Source of the DNA: Anaerolineales bacterium
GTDB taxonomy: Bacteria; Chloroflexota; Anaerolineae; 4572-78; J111
Length of the DNA: 64,000 bases
Reading direction: 5' to 3'
NCBI GenBank assembly: GCA_015075405.1
Contig: JABTUK010000004.1
Location: 806,001-870,000 of the forward strand
Position numbers and translations under genes: made by a program. The notes beneath the pieces are model-generated. The model made no database searches, was not told where the DNA came from, and saw only the letters and a list, made by a program, of their open reading frames with translations. This document shows, one piece after another, positions 1-8,373 of this stretch; the first letter of the stretch is position 1, and each line of letters starts with the position of its first letter.

Positions 1-1151
1 ACCCCGATTTCATTGAAGTAGGGCAAAAGCTGTGGATTCCGGCTGACCATTCTACCTTTAGCTCAACTGCCCCGGCCCAAGAAATTTTAACGCCGGTAGC
101 CGAATTGAACTTCCTCGGCGCGACCTTTCTGGCTTTTAGCTCGGATGACCAATTGTTGGCCCTGGGTAATTTGCAAGAAATCCAGGTTTGGAACACCCAG
201 ATCTGGCAACTCGGCTGGAGTGCGCCCATAGCCGACGGCCTTGAAAGTGTGGCCCAGGTTGCCTTCAGCCCCGACAGCCAACGTTTAGCCCTGGTAGGTG
301 ATGCGGGTTATGCCAACGGTAGGGCTTATCTGTGGGAGGCCAACACCGGCCAACTGCTAAACCAGTTGCATTACGACCGTCAGGTATGGAGCCTTGATTT
401 TAGCGCCGATAGCCATCTCTGGGCGACCGGCAGCCTTGATGGTAAAGTAATTTTAGCCGATGCCGTTAACGGCCAGCCGATCAAAGAGTTCAATCATGGT
501 TTGGGGGTGCAGAATTTGGCCCTTAGTCCCACCGGCCCCTGGCTGGCCGTCATGTTAAATCAAGATTGGGGGCCGGCCCAGGTGATGGTCTGGGATACTT
601 TGACTGAGGAGCAGCGTTCCCTGGCTGAGTTCCGATTGTGGGCCTACTCCAATGTAGCCTTCAGCCCCGATGGCCAATGGCTGGCAGCAGGACTGGCCGG
701 CGATGAGCGAGTGGTAGCCATCTGGCAAACTCAAACCTGGCCGGAAGTGGCGCGCCTGGATGTCAAAGGAGGAATTATTGACCAACTTGAGTTCAGTTCG
801 GATGGGCGTTTGTTGGCCGGGCTGGAGTCGTTCGATGAGCGCAGCAAGCGAATTTGGGTCTGGGAAGTACCCGGCTGGCGCTTGGTTTCAAAAATGGAAT
901 TACCCAATGTAAGCCTGAACCTGGCTCCCAGCCCCATCTGCGCCGGCCCGTGTAACCGCTGGCTGACCTTCGGACTGAAACAGGGAACAGAACAGCCCCC
1001 GACCTATGAGGTCCAACTATGGGATGTGGTGAGCGGGGCTTTCGTGGCCCAGATGCCCTTCACCTACCAGCTCGTGTTCAGTCACAATGGTCAACGTATT
1101 GCAACGGGGGGTGAGGTGGTGAAAGTATGGGAGTTAGTTGGGGAAAAATAA
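1..1151 (+). CDS. LysM/WD40 repeat protein, C-terminal part (partial)
   Basis: The reading frame is already open at base 3 and ends with TAA at 1149-1151, so the true start lies left of the window. The first residues (PDFIEVGQKLWIPA) match the end of a LysM peptidoglycan-binding repeat. The rest is a beta-propeller of WD40-like repeats with recurring FSPDGQWLAAG and VWDT/VWEV signatures, about six to seven blades. A LysM plus propeller architecture suggests an extracytoplasmic or wall-associated scaffold; no catalytic motif is visible. An internal TTG at 105 could be mistaken for the start, but the LysM-like codons upstream are in the same frame. Function beyond scaffolding is unknown. Confidence 0.75.
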   Translation, partial: PDFIEVGQKLWIPADHSTFSSTAPAQEILTPVAELNFLGATFLAFSSDDQLLALGNLQEIQVWNTQIWQLGWSAPIADGLESVAQVAFSPDSQRLALVGDAGYANGRAYLWEANTGQLLNQLHYDRQVWSLDFSADSHLWATGSLDGKVILADAVNGQPIKEFNHGLGVQNLALSPTGPWLAVMLNQDWGPAQVMVWDTLTEEQRSLAEFRLWAYSNVAFSPDGQWLAAGLAGDERVVAIWQTQTWPEVARLDVKGGIIDQLEFSSDGRLLAGLESFDERSKRIWVWEVPGWRLVSKMELPNVSLNLAPSPICAGPCNRWLTFGLKQGTEQPPTYEVQLWDVVSGAFVAQMPFTYQLVFSHNGQRIATGGEVVKVWELVGEK

Positions 1152-1160
1152 AAAAACCGT

Positions 1161-1284
1161 GTTACTGCTCAGAGTCATGTCATTTCGAGACCGAAGGTCG
1201 AGAAATCCCCAGGACGCAACATATATAAAGTAAGGTCGTAGAGGATTTCTCCCTACGGTCGAAATGACATGGCTGAGCAATTAC
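1161..1284. repeat. CATTTCGA palindromic element, copy 1
   Basis: The ends TCATGTCATTTCGA and TCGAAATGACATG are inverted, and the wider ends (GTTACTGCTCAG / CTGAGCAATTAC) also pair. Close relatives lie at 8079-8203 and 35213-35337. No coding potential is seen, so it resembles a non-autonomous MITE-like element. Confidence 0.8.
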
Positions 1285-1388
1285 AACTACGTTACGCCTC
1301 AGTCTCACATCATTTCGAGGTGGAAGTCTGGAAAATTAGGCCCAAAACAGGGAACTTTTTTCTAACCTCAAACGTCATAATACAGGTA

Positions 1389-1470
1389 TCCAGAAAAATC
1401 CTTTCTCAATGATCAAGGTAGCAGGATAGCAATGTAGCAGATTTGCTACTTTGCCACCTTGTTACCCGTT
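1389..1470. repeat. GTAGCAAG-type inverted repeat
   Basis: AAGGTAGCAGG and related units are followed by their inverse (TTGCTACTTTGCCACCTTG). The left flank, TCCAGAAAAATCCTTTCTC, recurs in reverse complement at 57040-57062 next to the same units, so this is a dispersed element. The rest of the 1152-1511 gap holds only copy 1 of the CATTTCGA element and the ribosome binding site of the next gene. Confidence 0.65.
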
Positions 1471-1511
1471 AATTATTGTTCATTAACAGTTAAATAAGGC
1501 AGGAGGTAGTT

Positions 1512-2654
1512 ATGCTCAAACACAGTCGTTTCTTCATTGTTGGGTTGGTTCTGACCTGGTTGCTAACCGGCACAGCCCTGGCCCAGGATGTTACGCCCCA
1601 GCACACCGATCCCGGTTGGCAGGTGGCTTATTGGAACAATATGAATCTCAGCGGGCCGCCGGTCTTGCAGCGCACCGATACCAATCTCGATTTTAATTGG
1701 GGGACCGGCGCTCCAGCTTCCGGCGTTAACGCCGACCAATTCTCGGCCCGCTGGACCCGCTACATTGATGTGCCGCCGGGCAATTACACCATCACCGTCG
1801 TGGCCGACGACGGCGTCCGGCTGTGGATTGACGAGCAGTTGCTGATTGACCAGTGGCGCGAACAATCGGCCACAACCTACAGCGCCCAGACGTACCTGGG
1901 GTCGGGCCACCATCTGGTGCGGGTGGAATATTTTGATCGCTTTGGCGATGCGGTGATTCGGGTTTCGTACAGCCAGGGCAGCCAGCCGCCGCCACCCCCA
2001 CCCCAACCCATCTATAATTGGCGCGGCGAATATTTTAATAACAAATCGCTCAGCGGCCCGCCGGTAGTGGTCAGAGACGAACCGAGGGTGGATTTCTCCT
2101 GGGGCGGCGGCTCACCCGCGCCGGGAGTGATTGACGCGGATGGTTTCTCGGCCCGCTGGAGCCAGTCGCTCAACCTGCCCCCCGGCAACTATCGCTTCAC
2201 CATCACCGTTGACGACGGGGCGCGCCTCTTTGTCAACGGCCATCTGCTGATTGACGCCTGGAAAGACCAATCGCCGCGCAACTATGTGGGCGATATTTAT
2301 CTGCCAGGCGGCTCGATTACGGTTCAAATGGAGTATTATGAGAATACCGGCGGAGCCGTGGCCCGGCTGGCCTGGAACTCTGGCAGCCAGCCGCCACCGC
2401 CCCCACCACCGCCCCCAACCACTGACGCCTACGGGTTTGTTACCGCTTACAAGCTCAATGTCCGCTCCGGTCCCAGCCTCTACTATCCGGTTATGGGCTG
2501 GCTGTATCGAGGCGAGCAGGTCCGGCTGGTAGGCCGCAACAGCGCCGGCACATGGTTCAAAGTAGAAGCGGCGTATAATTTCCGGGGCTGGGTGAATGCC
2601 TATTATGTGCGGAGTAACATTCCGCCTTATAATTTGCCCATCGCCGAATATTAA
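1512..2654 (+). CDS. Secreted protein with two PA14 domains and an SH3b domain
   Basis: A Sec signal peptide (about residues 1-24, ending ALAQ) is followed by two PA14-type beta-barrel domains (about 30-155 and 170-290). Each has the DDGVRLWIDEQLLIDQW-type motif common in carbohydrate-binding PA14 modules. Proline-rich linkers separate the domains, and a C-terminal bacterial SH3 domain (about 310-370, starting LNVRSGPS) is the kind that often binds cell-wall peptides. A strong ribosome binding site (AGGAGG) lies 6 nt before the ATG. It is probably a cell-surface adhesion or glycan-binding protein. Two larger relatives with the same modules lie at 8374 and 29831. Confidence 0.85.
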   Translation: MLKHSRFFIVGLVLTWLLTGTALAQDVTPQHTDPGWQVAYWNNMNLSGPPVLQRTDTNLDFNWGTGAPASGVNADQFSARWTRYIDVPPGNYTITVVADDGVRLWIDEQLLIDQWREQSATTYSAQTYLGSGHHLVRVEYFDRFGDAVIRVSYSQGSQPPPPPPQPIYNWRGEYFNNKSLSGPPVVVRDEPRVDFSWGGGSPAPGVIDADGFSARWSQSLNLPPGNYRFTITVDDGARLFVNGHLLIDAWKDQSPRNYVGDIYLPGGSITVQMEYYENTGGAVARLAWNSGSQPPPPPPPPPTTDAYGFVTAYKLNVRSGPSLYYPVMGWLYRGEQVRLVGRNSAGTWFKVEAAYNFRGWVNAYYVRSNIPPYNLPIAEY

Positions 2655-2660
2655 AAAATA

Positions 2661-2700
2661 AAAAATGCGGAGTGCAAAAGCTAAGCTTTTGCACTCCGCA
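2661..2700 (-). terminator. Perfect 17-bp hairpin terminator
   Basis: TGCGGAGTGCAAAAGCT (2666-2682) is exactly inverted at 2684-2700 around a single A. On the minus strand the stem is followed by five T residues, so it fits a rho-independent terminator for the aldehyde oxidoreductase transcript. The same palindrome with a different base (GGAGCGCAAAAGCT) flanks a nested repeat at 14661-14793. Confidence 0.8.
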
Positions 2701-2732
2701 AAAGAAACTTTATAACGGGTTGCAGCGAAAGC

Positions 2733-4457
2733 TTACTGTTTCGCCGTTGCTAACCGGTCAAATATTTCACGGACGTCCTCGCCCCGGAAACGAGCGACAT
2801 GATCCGTCGGCGGGAGCGGCTCTTCATAGAAAAAGCTCGGCAAGTCGTCATCTTGAGGGTTGAAGCCGGCCTGTTGGTTAAATTCCCACTCCAATTTCAA
2901 GGTTTCCCGGCCCAGCTCAAAAAAGAAGTCGCCGGTAAGCTGCGTCCCCAGAGCATCATTGATGGCGTTAGCAATAAACTCCGTCTGCGCGTTGGTCACA
3001 GAACGGCCAAAAATGCACAGTCCGACCGAGTCGGTGGCGGCGGAAAGAATCTGCTCGCGCAGGCTGGCGTTGATAATCTCATCCGGGGTCATCGAGCGGG
3101 TTTTTAAACGGGGCGCGTTGCCGGTGGTATGGTCGGCCCCCTGGGCGGTGACCATCATACTGATGCCGGTCACTTCGATCACGCGGGGGTCATAGGCGCT
3201 GATGGCCTGCTTTTTGATAACGGGCACTCGCTTGACGCCGTAGTGCTGACCCACCCTGGCCGTACCCTGCGCCCACAACTTGCCTTCGGGCGTGCCCGCG
3301 CCAATTTTCTCAAGCGCCGATTTCATCCAGACCACATCGCCAAAGGAGGCCAAACCCGCTTCCATCAACACAGCCAGGGTCGCCCCGGTTTCGATGGTGT
3401 CAATCCCCAGGTCATTGGCGGTGGCGTTCAGCGCGGCCAAGTCGTCGGGGTCGCCAATGCCGCAGTTGGTGCCCAACAGGCCCAGGGTTTCGTATTCCAC
3501 CGGCGAAACCACTTCTTTGCCGTTCTCGTCAAAATAAACATTGCTGCACTGGATGACGCAGCCGGGCATGCAGGCGTGGGTCTGGCTGCCGCCGCGAGCC
3601 TTGTTCAGATTGCCGATATATTCGGCCCCCATCTTGAAGACCTCGCCGGCCCCGGTATCGGCAAACTGGCCACCGCTAAAGTTGCGCACCGGCAGGCCGC
3701 CCATGTAGTTGGTTACATCGCCCATGCCCATTGTGCCCAGGGCATTGTAAAAATTCATCACAATCGAATCGGCCTGCAACTTTTGGGCATAGGTGCGGAT
3801 ATTACCCATACTTTTTTTACGGTCGTGTAGCAGCGGAATTTTGTCCAGGTCCACCACAATGGCCTTGACCCGTTTGCTGCCCATGACCGCGCCCACGCCG
3901 CCGCGCGCCGACAACCGCGAAGGCCGCCCGTCGCTGTCGCTAAAGGCGATCCCGGCCAGCAAGCCCTGATACTCGCCCACCGGCCCGCAAATCCCCAGGG
4001 CCACTTTTTTGCCGTAGCGCTCGTACAGCAAATCGGCTGCGGCAAAATTACCTTTTTGCAGATAGGGGGTGGCATCGTCAAAACTGATGGAACCGTCCTT
4101 TTTTAGATGAATGACTATCCACTCGTCGGCTGCGCCGTACAGGGTAAACCCGGCCAGGTTGAGTTGGCCCAGAGCGTAGCTAAAGGTTCCTCCCCCGTTT
4201 GACTCTTTGATGCCGCCGGTCAAGGGGCTTTTGCAGCCGACGCTGGTGCGGTTGGCATTGGAAAAGCTGGTCCCGGCTAAAGGCCCGGCTGAAAAAATAA
4301 GCGGGTTTTCGGGCGACAGCGGCTCGACTTGAGCCAATCCCTTTTCAACAAATGTTTTGGCAATCAGGTAACGCCCGGCTTTGGCAATGGCTTCGCCGCG
4401 CAGTTCTTCCTTTTCTACCGTTTTTGTATTTAGATTGATGTGCAAATATGTGCGCAT
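2733..4457 (-). CDS. Aldehyde:ferredoxin oxidoreductase (tungsten-type AOR family)
   Basis: This is a full-length AOR-family enzyme of 574 residues. Members use a tungsten or molybdenum bis-pyranopterin cofactor and one 4Fe-4S cluster to oxidise aldehydes to acids with ferredoxin. The N-terminal AOR domain is recognisable (LSPENPLIFSAGPLAGT, then RTSVGCKSPLTGG and RGGVGAVMGSK). The cluster cysteines appear as CMPGCVIQC, with a fourth in SVGLCIFG near the C terminus. I chose the ATG at 4457 because AGGGGG lies 6-11 nt upstream and MRTYLHINL is the usual family start; a longer frame has no support. It follows the aldo/keto reductase by 22 nt, so the two are probably cotranscribed. The aldehyde substrate is unknown. 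Confidence 0.9.
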   Translation of the reverse strand: MRTYLHINLNTKTVEKEELRGEAIAKAGRYLIAKTFVEKGLAQVEPLSPENPLIFSAGPLAGTSFSNANRTSVGCKSPLTGGIKESNGGGTFSYALGQLNLAGFTLYGAADEWIVIHLKKDGSISFDDATPYLQKGNFAAADLLYERYGKKVALGICGPVGEYQGLLAGIAFSDSDGRPSRLSARGGVGAVMGSKRVKAIVVDLDKIPLLHDRKKSMGNIRTYAQKLQADSIVMNFYNALGTMGMGDVTNYMGGLPVRNFSGGQFADTGAGEVFKMGAEYIGNLNKARGGSQTHACMPGCVIQCSNVYFDENGKEVVSPVEYETLGLLGTNCGIGDPDDLAALNATANDLGIDTIETGATLAVLMEAGLASFGDVVWMKSALEKIGAGTPEGKLWAQGTARVGQHYGVKRVPVIKKQAISAYDPRVIEVTGISMMVTAQGADHTTGNAPRLKTRSMTPDEIINASLREQILSAATDSVGLCIFGRSVTNAQTEFIANAINDALGTQLTGDFFFELGRETLKLEWEFNQQAGFNPQDDDLPSFFYEEPLPPTDHVARFRGEDVREIFDRLATAKQ

Positions 4458-4479
4458 ACTTTTTCCCCCTACTTTACTT

Positions 4480-5481
4480 CTATTTTTCACCGGCCAGGAT
4501 GGTCTCAATGGCCTGCAACTCTGCGGCGCTTAACTCTACCCTATCCAGGGCAGCTACCAACTCCTCGATCTGGCTGACCCGGCTAGCCCCGATCAGAGCC
4601 GAGGTGACGCCTTGATGGCGCAGCACCCAGGCCACGGCCAGTTGAGCCAGACTTTGTCCCCTCGCCTGGGCAACGGCCTGGAGCTTCCGCACTTTGGTCA
4701 GCCGATCTTCGGCCACTCGATCACCCCAATGCAGTTGGCCCTCATACTTGGCCGAGCGGGACTCGACCGGGATGCCGTCTAAATATTTATCGGTCAAAAT
4801 GCCCTGGGCCAGCGGCGAGAAACAAATACAGCCGATGCCTTCTTCGGCCAGCGCGTCGAGCAGTCCGTCTTCAATCCAACGGTCAAACATATTGTAGCGC
4901 GGCTGGTGAATCAGGCAAGGTGTGCCCAATTCTCGCAGAATCCGGGCGGCCTGGCGCGTTTGCTCAGGGGTGTAGGTGGAGATGCCGACATACAGCGCCC
5001 GGCCACTGCGCACAATAAAATCCAACGCGCCCAGGGTTTCTTCCAGGGGGGTGTTGGGGTCGGGCCGGTGACTGTAAAAGATGTCCACGTAATCCAGCCC
5101 CATGCGCTTCAAACTCTGGTCGCAACTGGCTACCAGGTACTTGCGCGACCCCCATTCGCCGTAGGGGCCGGGCCACATGAGGTAGCCGGCCTTGCTGGAG
5201 ATGACCAGTTCATCCCGGTACGGCGCAAAATCCTGGCGAAAGATCCGGCCAAAATTCTCTTCCGCCGAACCGGGCGGTGGACCGTAGTTATTGGCCAGGT
5301 CGAAGTGGGTAATGCCCAGATCAAAGGCCCGGCGGAGCATAGCCCGCCCATTCTCCAGCGGGTCCACCCCGCCGAAGTTGTACCACAACCCCAGCGAAAT
5401 CGCCGGTAATTGCAGTCCACTGCGGCCAGAACGACGGTATTGCATCGCATCATAACGAGTGTTAGACGGTAAGTAAGCCAA
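4480..5481 (-). CDS. Aldo/keto reductase (YghZ-like)
   Basis: An NADPH-dependent TIM-barrel oxidoreductase of 333 residues. The catalytic tetrad is visible: Asp and Tyr in FDLANNYGP, Lys in ISSKAGYLM and His in IFYSHRPD. The long loop after the lysine (WPGPYGEWGSRKYL) is typical of the YghZ/glyceraldehyde-3-phosphate reductase and Kv-beta-like branch. The likely start is TTG at 5481, six bases after AAGGAG; the internal ATG twelve codons later lacks a ribosome binding site. It shares a transcript with the aldehyde oxidoreductase, suggesting joint aldehyde detoxification or fermentation of sugar-derived aldehydes. A 14-bp palindrome at 5499-5512 may be its operator. Confidence 0.9.
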   Translation of the reverse strand: MAYLPSNTRYDAMQYRRSGRSGLQLPAISLGLWYNFGGVDPLENGRAMLRRAFDLGITHFDLANNYGPPPGSAEENFGRIFRQDFAPYRDELVISSKAGYLMWPGPYGEWGSRKYLVASCDQSLKRMGLDYVDIFYSHRPDPNTPLEETLGALDFIVRSGRALYVGISTYTPEQTRQAARILRELGTPCLIHQPRYNMFDRWIEDGLLDALAEEGIGCICFSPLAQGILTDKYLDGIPVESRSAKYEGQLHWGDRVAEDRLTKVRKLQAVAQARGQSLAQLAVAWVLRHQGVTSALIGASRVSQIEELVAALDRVELSAAELQAIETILAGEK

Positions 5482-5498
5482 TGTAGTCTCCTTTGAGT

Positions 5499-5512
5499 AC
5501 AGTGATCACTGT
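5499..5512. promoter_or_regulatory. Palindromic operator candidate
   Basis: ACAGTGATCACTGT is a perfect 14-bp palindrome 17 nt upstream of the aldo/keto reductase start. A bound repressor would block initiation or early elongation. The regulator is unknown and no second copy was seen. Confidence 0.45.
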
Positions 5513-5586
5513 TTTTATGAGAAGCTTCATTCTACTTTCAATCCTGGGAATGGACAAGTTATCAGACCATTGTCTTAGACTATCGT

Positions 5587-5628
5587 AACAGCCCGGTTGA
5601 TTGTACCTTCAGCCGGGCTGTTCTTTTT
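5587..5628 (+). terminator. Terminator-like hairpin in a divergent intergenic region
   Basis: AACAGCCCGG and CCGGGCTGTT are perfect inverted arms followed by CTTTTT on the plus strand. No plus-strand gene ends upstream, so it either insulates the next promoter or attenuates a longer leader. Confidence 0.6.
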
Positions 5629-5655
5629 GGCGTTTGGACTGCTTGCCGTTATAAT
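5627..5655 (+). promoter_or_regulatory. Probable sigma-70 promoter of the radical SAM gene
   Basis: TTGGCG at 5627-5632 and a perfect TATAAT at 5650-5655 are separated by 17 bp. The predicted leader is about 68 nt and contains the 5688-5716 hairpin. Confidence 0.5.
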
Positions 5656-5687
5656 AATTTTTATAAAGTTTTTGATAAAAATTCAGT

Positions 5688-5716
5688 ACCCTAAAGATCT
5701 GTGAGAGCTTTAGGGT
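5688..5716 (+). promoter_or_regulatory. Leader hairpin directly before the radical SAM start codon
   Basis: ACCCTAAAG (5688-5696) pairs perfectly with CTTTAGGGT (5708-5716), leaving only 13 nt to the ATG at 5730. No Shine-Dalgarno motif follows it. It could be a protein-binding or translation-control structure; this is inferred from position only. Confidence 0.4.
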
Positions 5717-5729
5717 CTTACCTACATAA

Positions 5730-7460
5730 ATGAAACAAAATTACCGTACCATTGACCAAGCTAAAAAAATATTAAGCCAGGAAGAGGGGACCATCCTCAA
5801 GAATTGGGGGGGCAAGCTGCCGGTGGCCCTGGTTTGGCCCAACAGCTACCGCGTGGGCATGAGCAGTCTGGCCCTGCACAGCCTGTACCGCCTGTTTAAC
5901 GACGAACCCGACGTGGTCTGCGAGCGGGTCTTTTTGGGCTTTCAGCAGCTTCCGCAGCGCGACGAGCCGCTGCTGTCGTTGGAATCGCAGCGGCCGCTGG
6001 ACGAATTTGCGGCCATCGCCTTCACCATCTCCTACGAGATGGACTATTTTAACGTGGTCCAGATGCTGCGCCAGGCCGGGTTTCCCCTCTTTGCCGCCGA
6101 GCGCGATGAAAACTGGCCCCTGCTGATTGCCGGCGGTCCGGCTGTCTACACCAACCCGGAGCCGCTGGCCGAGATTTTTGACGCTTTTGCTATTGGCGAA
6201 GGCGAGGCGATTGTTCCCCCGCTGATTGACGCCCTGTGGGAGATTAATCAGGCTCCGCGCGCCGAAGCCTACGCCCGGCTGGCCCAGGTGGACGGTATGT
6301 ACGTCCCGGCGCTCCATCACGATGGCCCGGTCCCCCGCGTCTGGGTTAAAGACATCGAAACCCGGCCAACCGTGACCCAGATTTACACGCCTAACACCGA
6401 GTTTGGCGACCGCACCCTGATCGAAATTGCGCGCGGCTGCGGGCGGGGCTGCCGCTTCTGCATGGCCGGCTACGTCTACCGGCCCATGCGCGAAATGCAT
6501 CTGGATACCGTGCTGGCGGCTGCGCGGCACGGCCTCAAACACCGTGACCGGATTGGGTTGGTCAGCGCCGCCGTCAGCGACCATAGCTGGATTGACCAGA
6601 TCGCCATCGAGCTGCGCAAAATGGGCGCGCGGCTGACGGCCTCCTCCATGCGGGTGGACCCAATCAGCGAGCCGCTGATCAAAGGGTTGGCCGAAAGCGG
6701 CAACCAAACCCTGACCATCGCCCCCGAAGCGGGCAGTGTGCGTATGCGCAAAGTCATCAACAAGCCCCAGGCCGACGCCCAAATCCTGCATGCAGTTGAG
6801 TTGGCCGCCAAGTACAACTTTCCACAATTAAAGATGTACTTTATGGTCGGCCAGCCGACGGAGACCGAGGAGGATGTCGAGGCGATTGCCCAAATGGTGC
6901 TGGCGGCGCGGCAGGTTTTCCCGCGCAACATCGCCATCAACGCCACGCCCTACGTACCCAAGAGCCATACCGCCTTCCAATGGGCGGCCATGCTGCCGGT
7001 CGAGGCCCTGGAAACGCGCATCAAATATTTGCAAGACCGGCTTAACCCCAACGGCGTCACCGTCCGCAGCGACAGCGCCGCCTGGGCCGCCGTCGAAGGG
7101 ACGCTGGCTCGCGGCGACCGGCGGCTGGGCCGGGTGCTGGCCCGCATGCGCAAAGTCAACCTGCGCGAGTGGGCACACGCCCTGGAAGCCGAAGGTTTGA
7201 GCCAGGACGATTACCTGCGCGAGCGCCGCCTGGACGAGAAACTGCCCTGGGAATCGGTCACAACCGGGGTGAGTAAAGCCTTTTTCACCTGGGATTTGCG
7301 CCGCGCCCTGCGCGACGATTTGACCCCGGCCTGCCCTCCCGCTGGTTGCCTCAAATGCAACGCCTGCGACGAGGAGTGGGCCTTGCGCCCCAACCATCAA
7401 GCCGTCCTCGGCCCCAATCTGGGGGCATATGGGGACAACTTTATTCCGCTGGAGATGTAA
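5730..7460 (+). CDS. TIGR03960-type radical SAM protein
   Basis: This 576-residue protein has the layout of the TIGR03960 family: a B12-binding-like N-terminal domain (about 30-190) and a radical SAM domain. The cluster motif is Cys237-x3-Cys241-x2-Cys244 (RGCGRGCRFCMAG). The C terminus has a cysteine group (CPPAGCLKCNAC) seen in the family. Family members are widespread in Chloroflexota, Firmicutes and others and are often next to, or fused with, the TIGR03936 domain near ribosomal protein L21 genes; that partner is not here. The substrate is unknown. The leader has a promoter and a hairpin but no clear ribosome binding site. The next gene, a cupin, follows after a repeat element. Confidence 0.85.
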   Translation: MKQNYRTIDQAKKILSQEEGTILKNWGGKLPVALVWPNSYRVGMSSLALHSLYRLFNDEPDVVCERVFLGFQQLPQRDEPLLSLESQRPLDEFAAIAFTISYEMDYFNVVQMLRQAGFPLFAAERDENWPLLIAGGPAVYTNPEPLAEIFDAFAIGEGEAIVPPLIDALWEINQAPRAEAYARLAQVDGMYVPALHHDGPVPRVWVKDIETRPTVTQIYTPNTEFGDRTLIEIARGCGRGCRFCMAGYVYRPMREMHLDTVLAAARHGLKHRDRIGLVSAAVSDHSWIDQIAIELRKMGARLTASSMRVDPISEPLIKGLAESGNQTLTIAPEAGSVRMRKVINKPQADAQILHAVELAAKYNFPQLKMYFMVGQPTETEEDVEAIAQMVLAARQVFPRNIAINATPYVPKSHTAFQWAAMLPVEALETRIKYLQDRLNPNGVTVRSDSAAWAAVEGTLARGDRRLGRVLARMRKVNLREWAHALEAEGLSQDDYLRERRLDEKLPWESVTTGVSKAFFTWDLRRALRDDLTPACPPAGCLKCNACDEEWALRPNHQAVLGPNLGAYGDNFIPLEM

Positions 7461-7470
7461 GAAAGGACGC

Positions 7471-7543
7471 GAGGCGACGTGAGGCGACGAGGCGGGGAAA
7501 TTCTTCGCGGCCTCGCCTCACGCCTCCTCGCCTCTTTTTTCAG
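7471..7543. repeat. GAGGCGA inverted repeat with T-tract
   Basis: GAGGCGACGTGAGGCGACG is followed by its inverse CGCCTCACGCCTCCTCGCC and six T residues, so it could also terminate the upstream transcript. A related GAGGCGAGGA tract is translated inside the regulator gene at 58537-58605. Confidence 0.65.
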
Positions 7544-7551
7544 GAGAAGCT

Positions 7552-7878
7552 ATGTCCACCACCATCGCCCATTACCAAAACTTCACCGGCGCGAAGGCCG
7601 ATAAGTTTTACAAGGCCACCTTGTTTACCGGCCAACATTTAATGATTGGCCTCAACTGCCTGGAGCCAGGACAGGCGCAGTCCGTCCACCAGCACGGCGA
7701 TCAGGATAAGTTCTATTTTGTTATCGAAGGGGTTGGCCTGTTCACCGTCGGGGAAGAGGTGACGGAGGCCGGGCCAGGTCACGTCGTCTGGGCCGCTGCC
7801 GGGATGCCGCACGGCGTCGAAAATCGGGGGACGGAACGCTTGACCCTCTTGATGGGCATAGCCCCCGCGCCCTCATAG
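7552..7878 (+). CDS. Small cupin-domain protein
   Basis: A single cupin_2 barrel of 108 residues. Motif 1 is visible around QSVHQHGDQDKFYFVIEG, with the two His and the Glu that bind metal, and motif 2 around PHGVENRG. Small cupins like this are metal-dependent dioxygenases, isomerases or sensors, and the sequence alone does not pick one. An AGGAG site lies 6-7 nt before the ATG. It sits 91 bp after the radical SAM gene with a repeat in between and ends at its own terminator, so it is probably transcribed separately or as a weak second cistron. Confidence 0.85.
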   Translation: MSTTIAHYQNFTGAKADKFYKATLFTGQHLMIGLNCLEPGQAQSVHQHGDQDKFYFVIEGVGLFTVGEEVTEAGPGHVVWAAAGMPHGVENRGTERLTLLMGIAPAPS

Positions 7879-7927
7879 CCCCCGTGTAATCGCTCAAGGA
7901 CGGTCTGCGACCGCCGTTTGCCCAGCC

Positions 7928-7955
7928 AGACTACCCTACCAGGGTAGTCTTTTTA
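7928..7955 (+). terminator. Rho-independent terminator after the cupin gene
   Basis: AGACTACCCT and AGGGTAGTCT form a perfect 10-bp stem with a 3-nt loop, followed by TTTTT. Confidence 0.85.
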
Positions 7956-8078
7956 TTATTACCCTACGCCCCCCATGCGACGGTTTGGCGACAGTTCACC
8001 ATCACTCTGATCGCCCGAAATCAATTGCCTCGCTAACCAGCACCACCGCGCAAAATCTTCTATAATCGTAACTACTTC

Positions 8079-8203
8079 GTAACTATTCAGCTATGTCATT
8101 TCGAGCGACGTTAGGAGCGAGAAATCTTCTAAGCCGTGGTTTGCAGACAACGGTCTCAAAGATTTCTCGGCTTTCAGCCTCGAAATGACATGAGGGGTGT
8201 GAC
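8079..8203. repeat. CATTTCGA palindromic element, copy 2
   Basis: ATGTCATTTCGAG (8093-8105) is exactly inverted at 8179-8191. The interior differs from copies 1 and 3 while the arms are conserved. Within the 7879-8373 gap, the stretch 7960-8078 shows nothing recognisable. Confidence 0.8.
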
Positions 8204-8227
8204 ATTTTATAAACTTGTAAAACCGAG

Positions 8228-8256
8228 GGAACAAAAACGCAGGTCACTGCGTCTAA
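8228..8256 (+). promoter_or_regulatory. ECF-sigma-type promoter candidate
   Basis: GGAAC at 8228-8232 and CGTCTAA at 8250-8256, 17 bp apart, match the usual GGAAC...CGTC pattern of extracytoplasmic-function sigma factors. It would give a leader of about 110 nt for the surface protein at 8374. No ECF sigma gene is in the window. Confidence 0.4.
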
Positions 8257-8373
8257 TAAGGGAACAACTATTACAACCATTGCGCTGCGCAGATACCCGG
8301 TTTCTAACTTGAAACTGGGCGTCTTCCCTGCATAGATGTAGCAGGTCATAACAGACGCTAGAAGGATACTAAG

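Noticed and set aside
3129..3830. Long plus-strand frame antisense to the aldehyde oxidoreductase
   Set aside because: It is a GC-driven shadow of a well-supported gene and its translation resembles no family.
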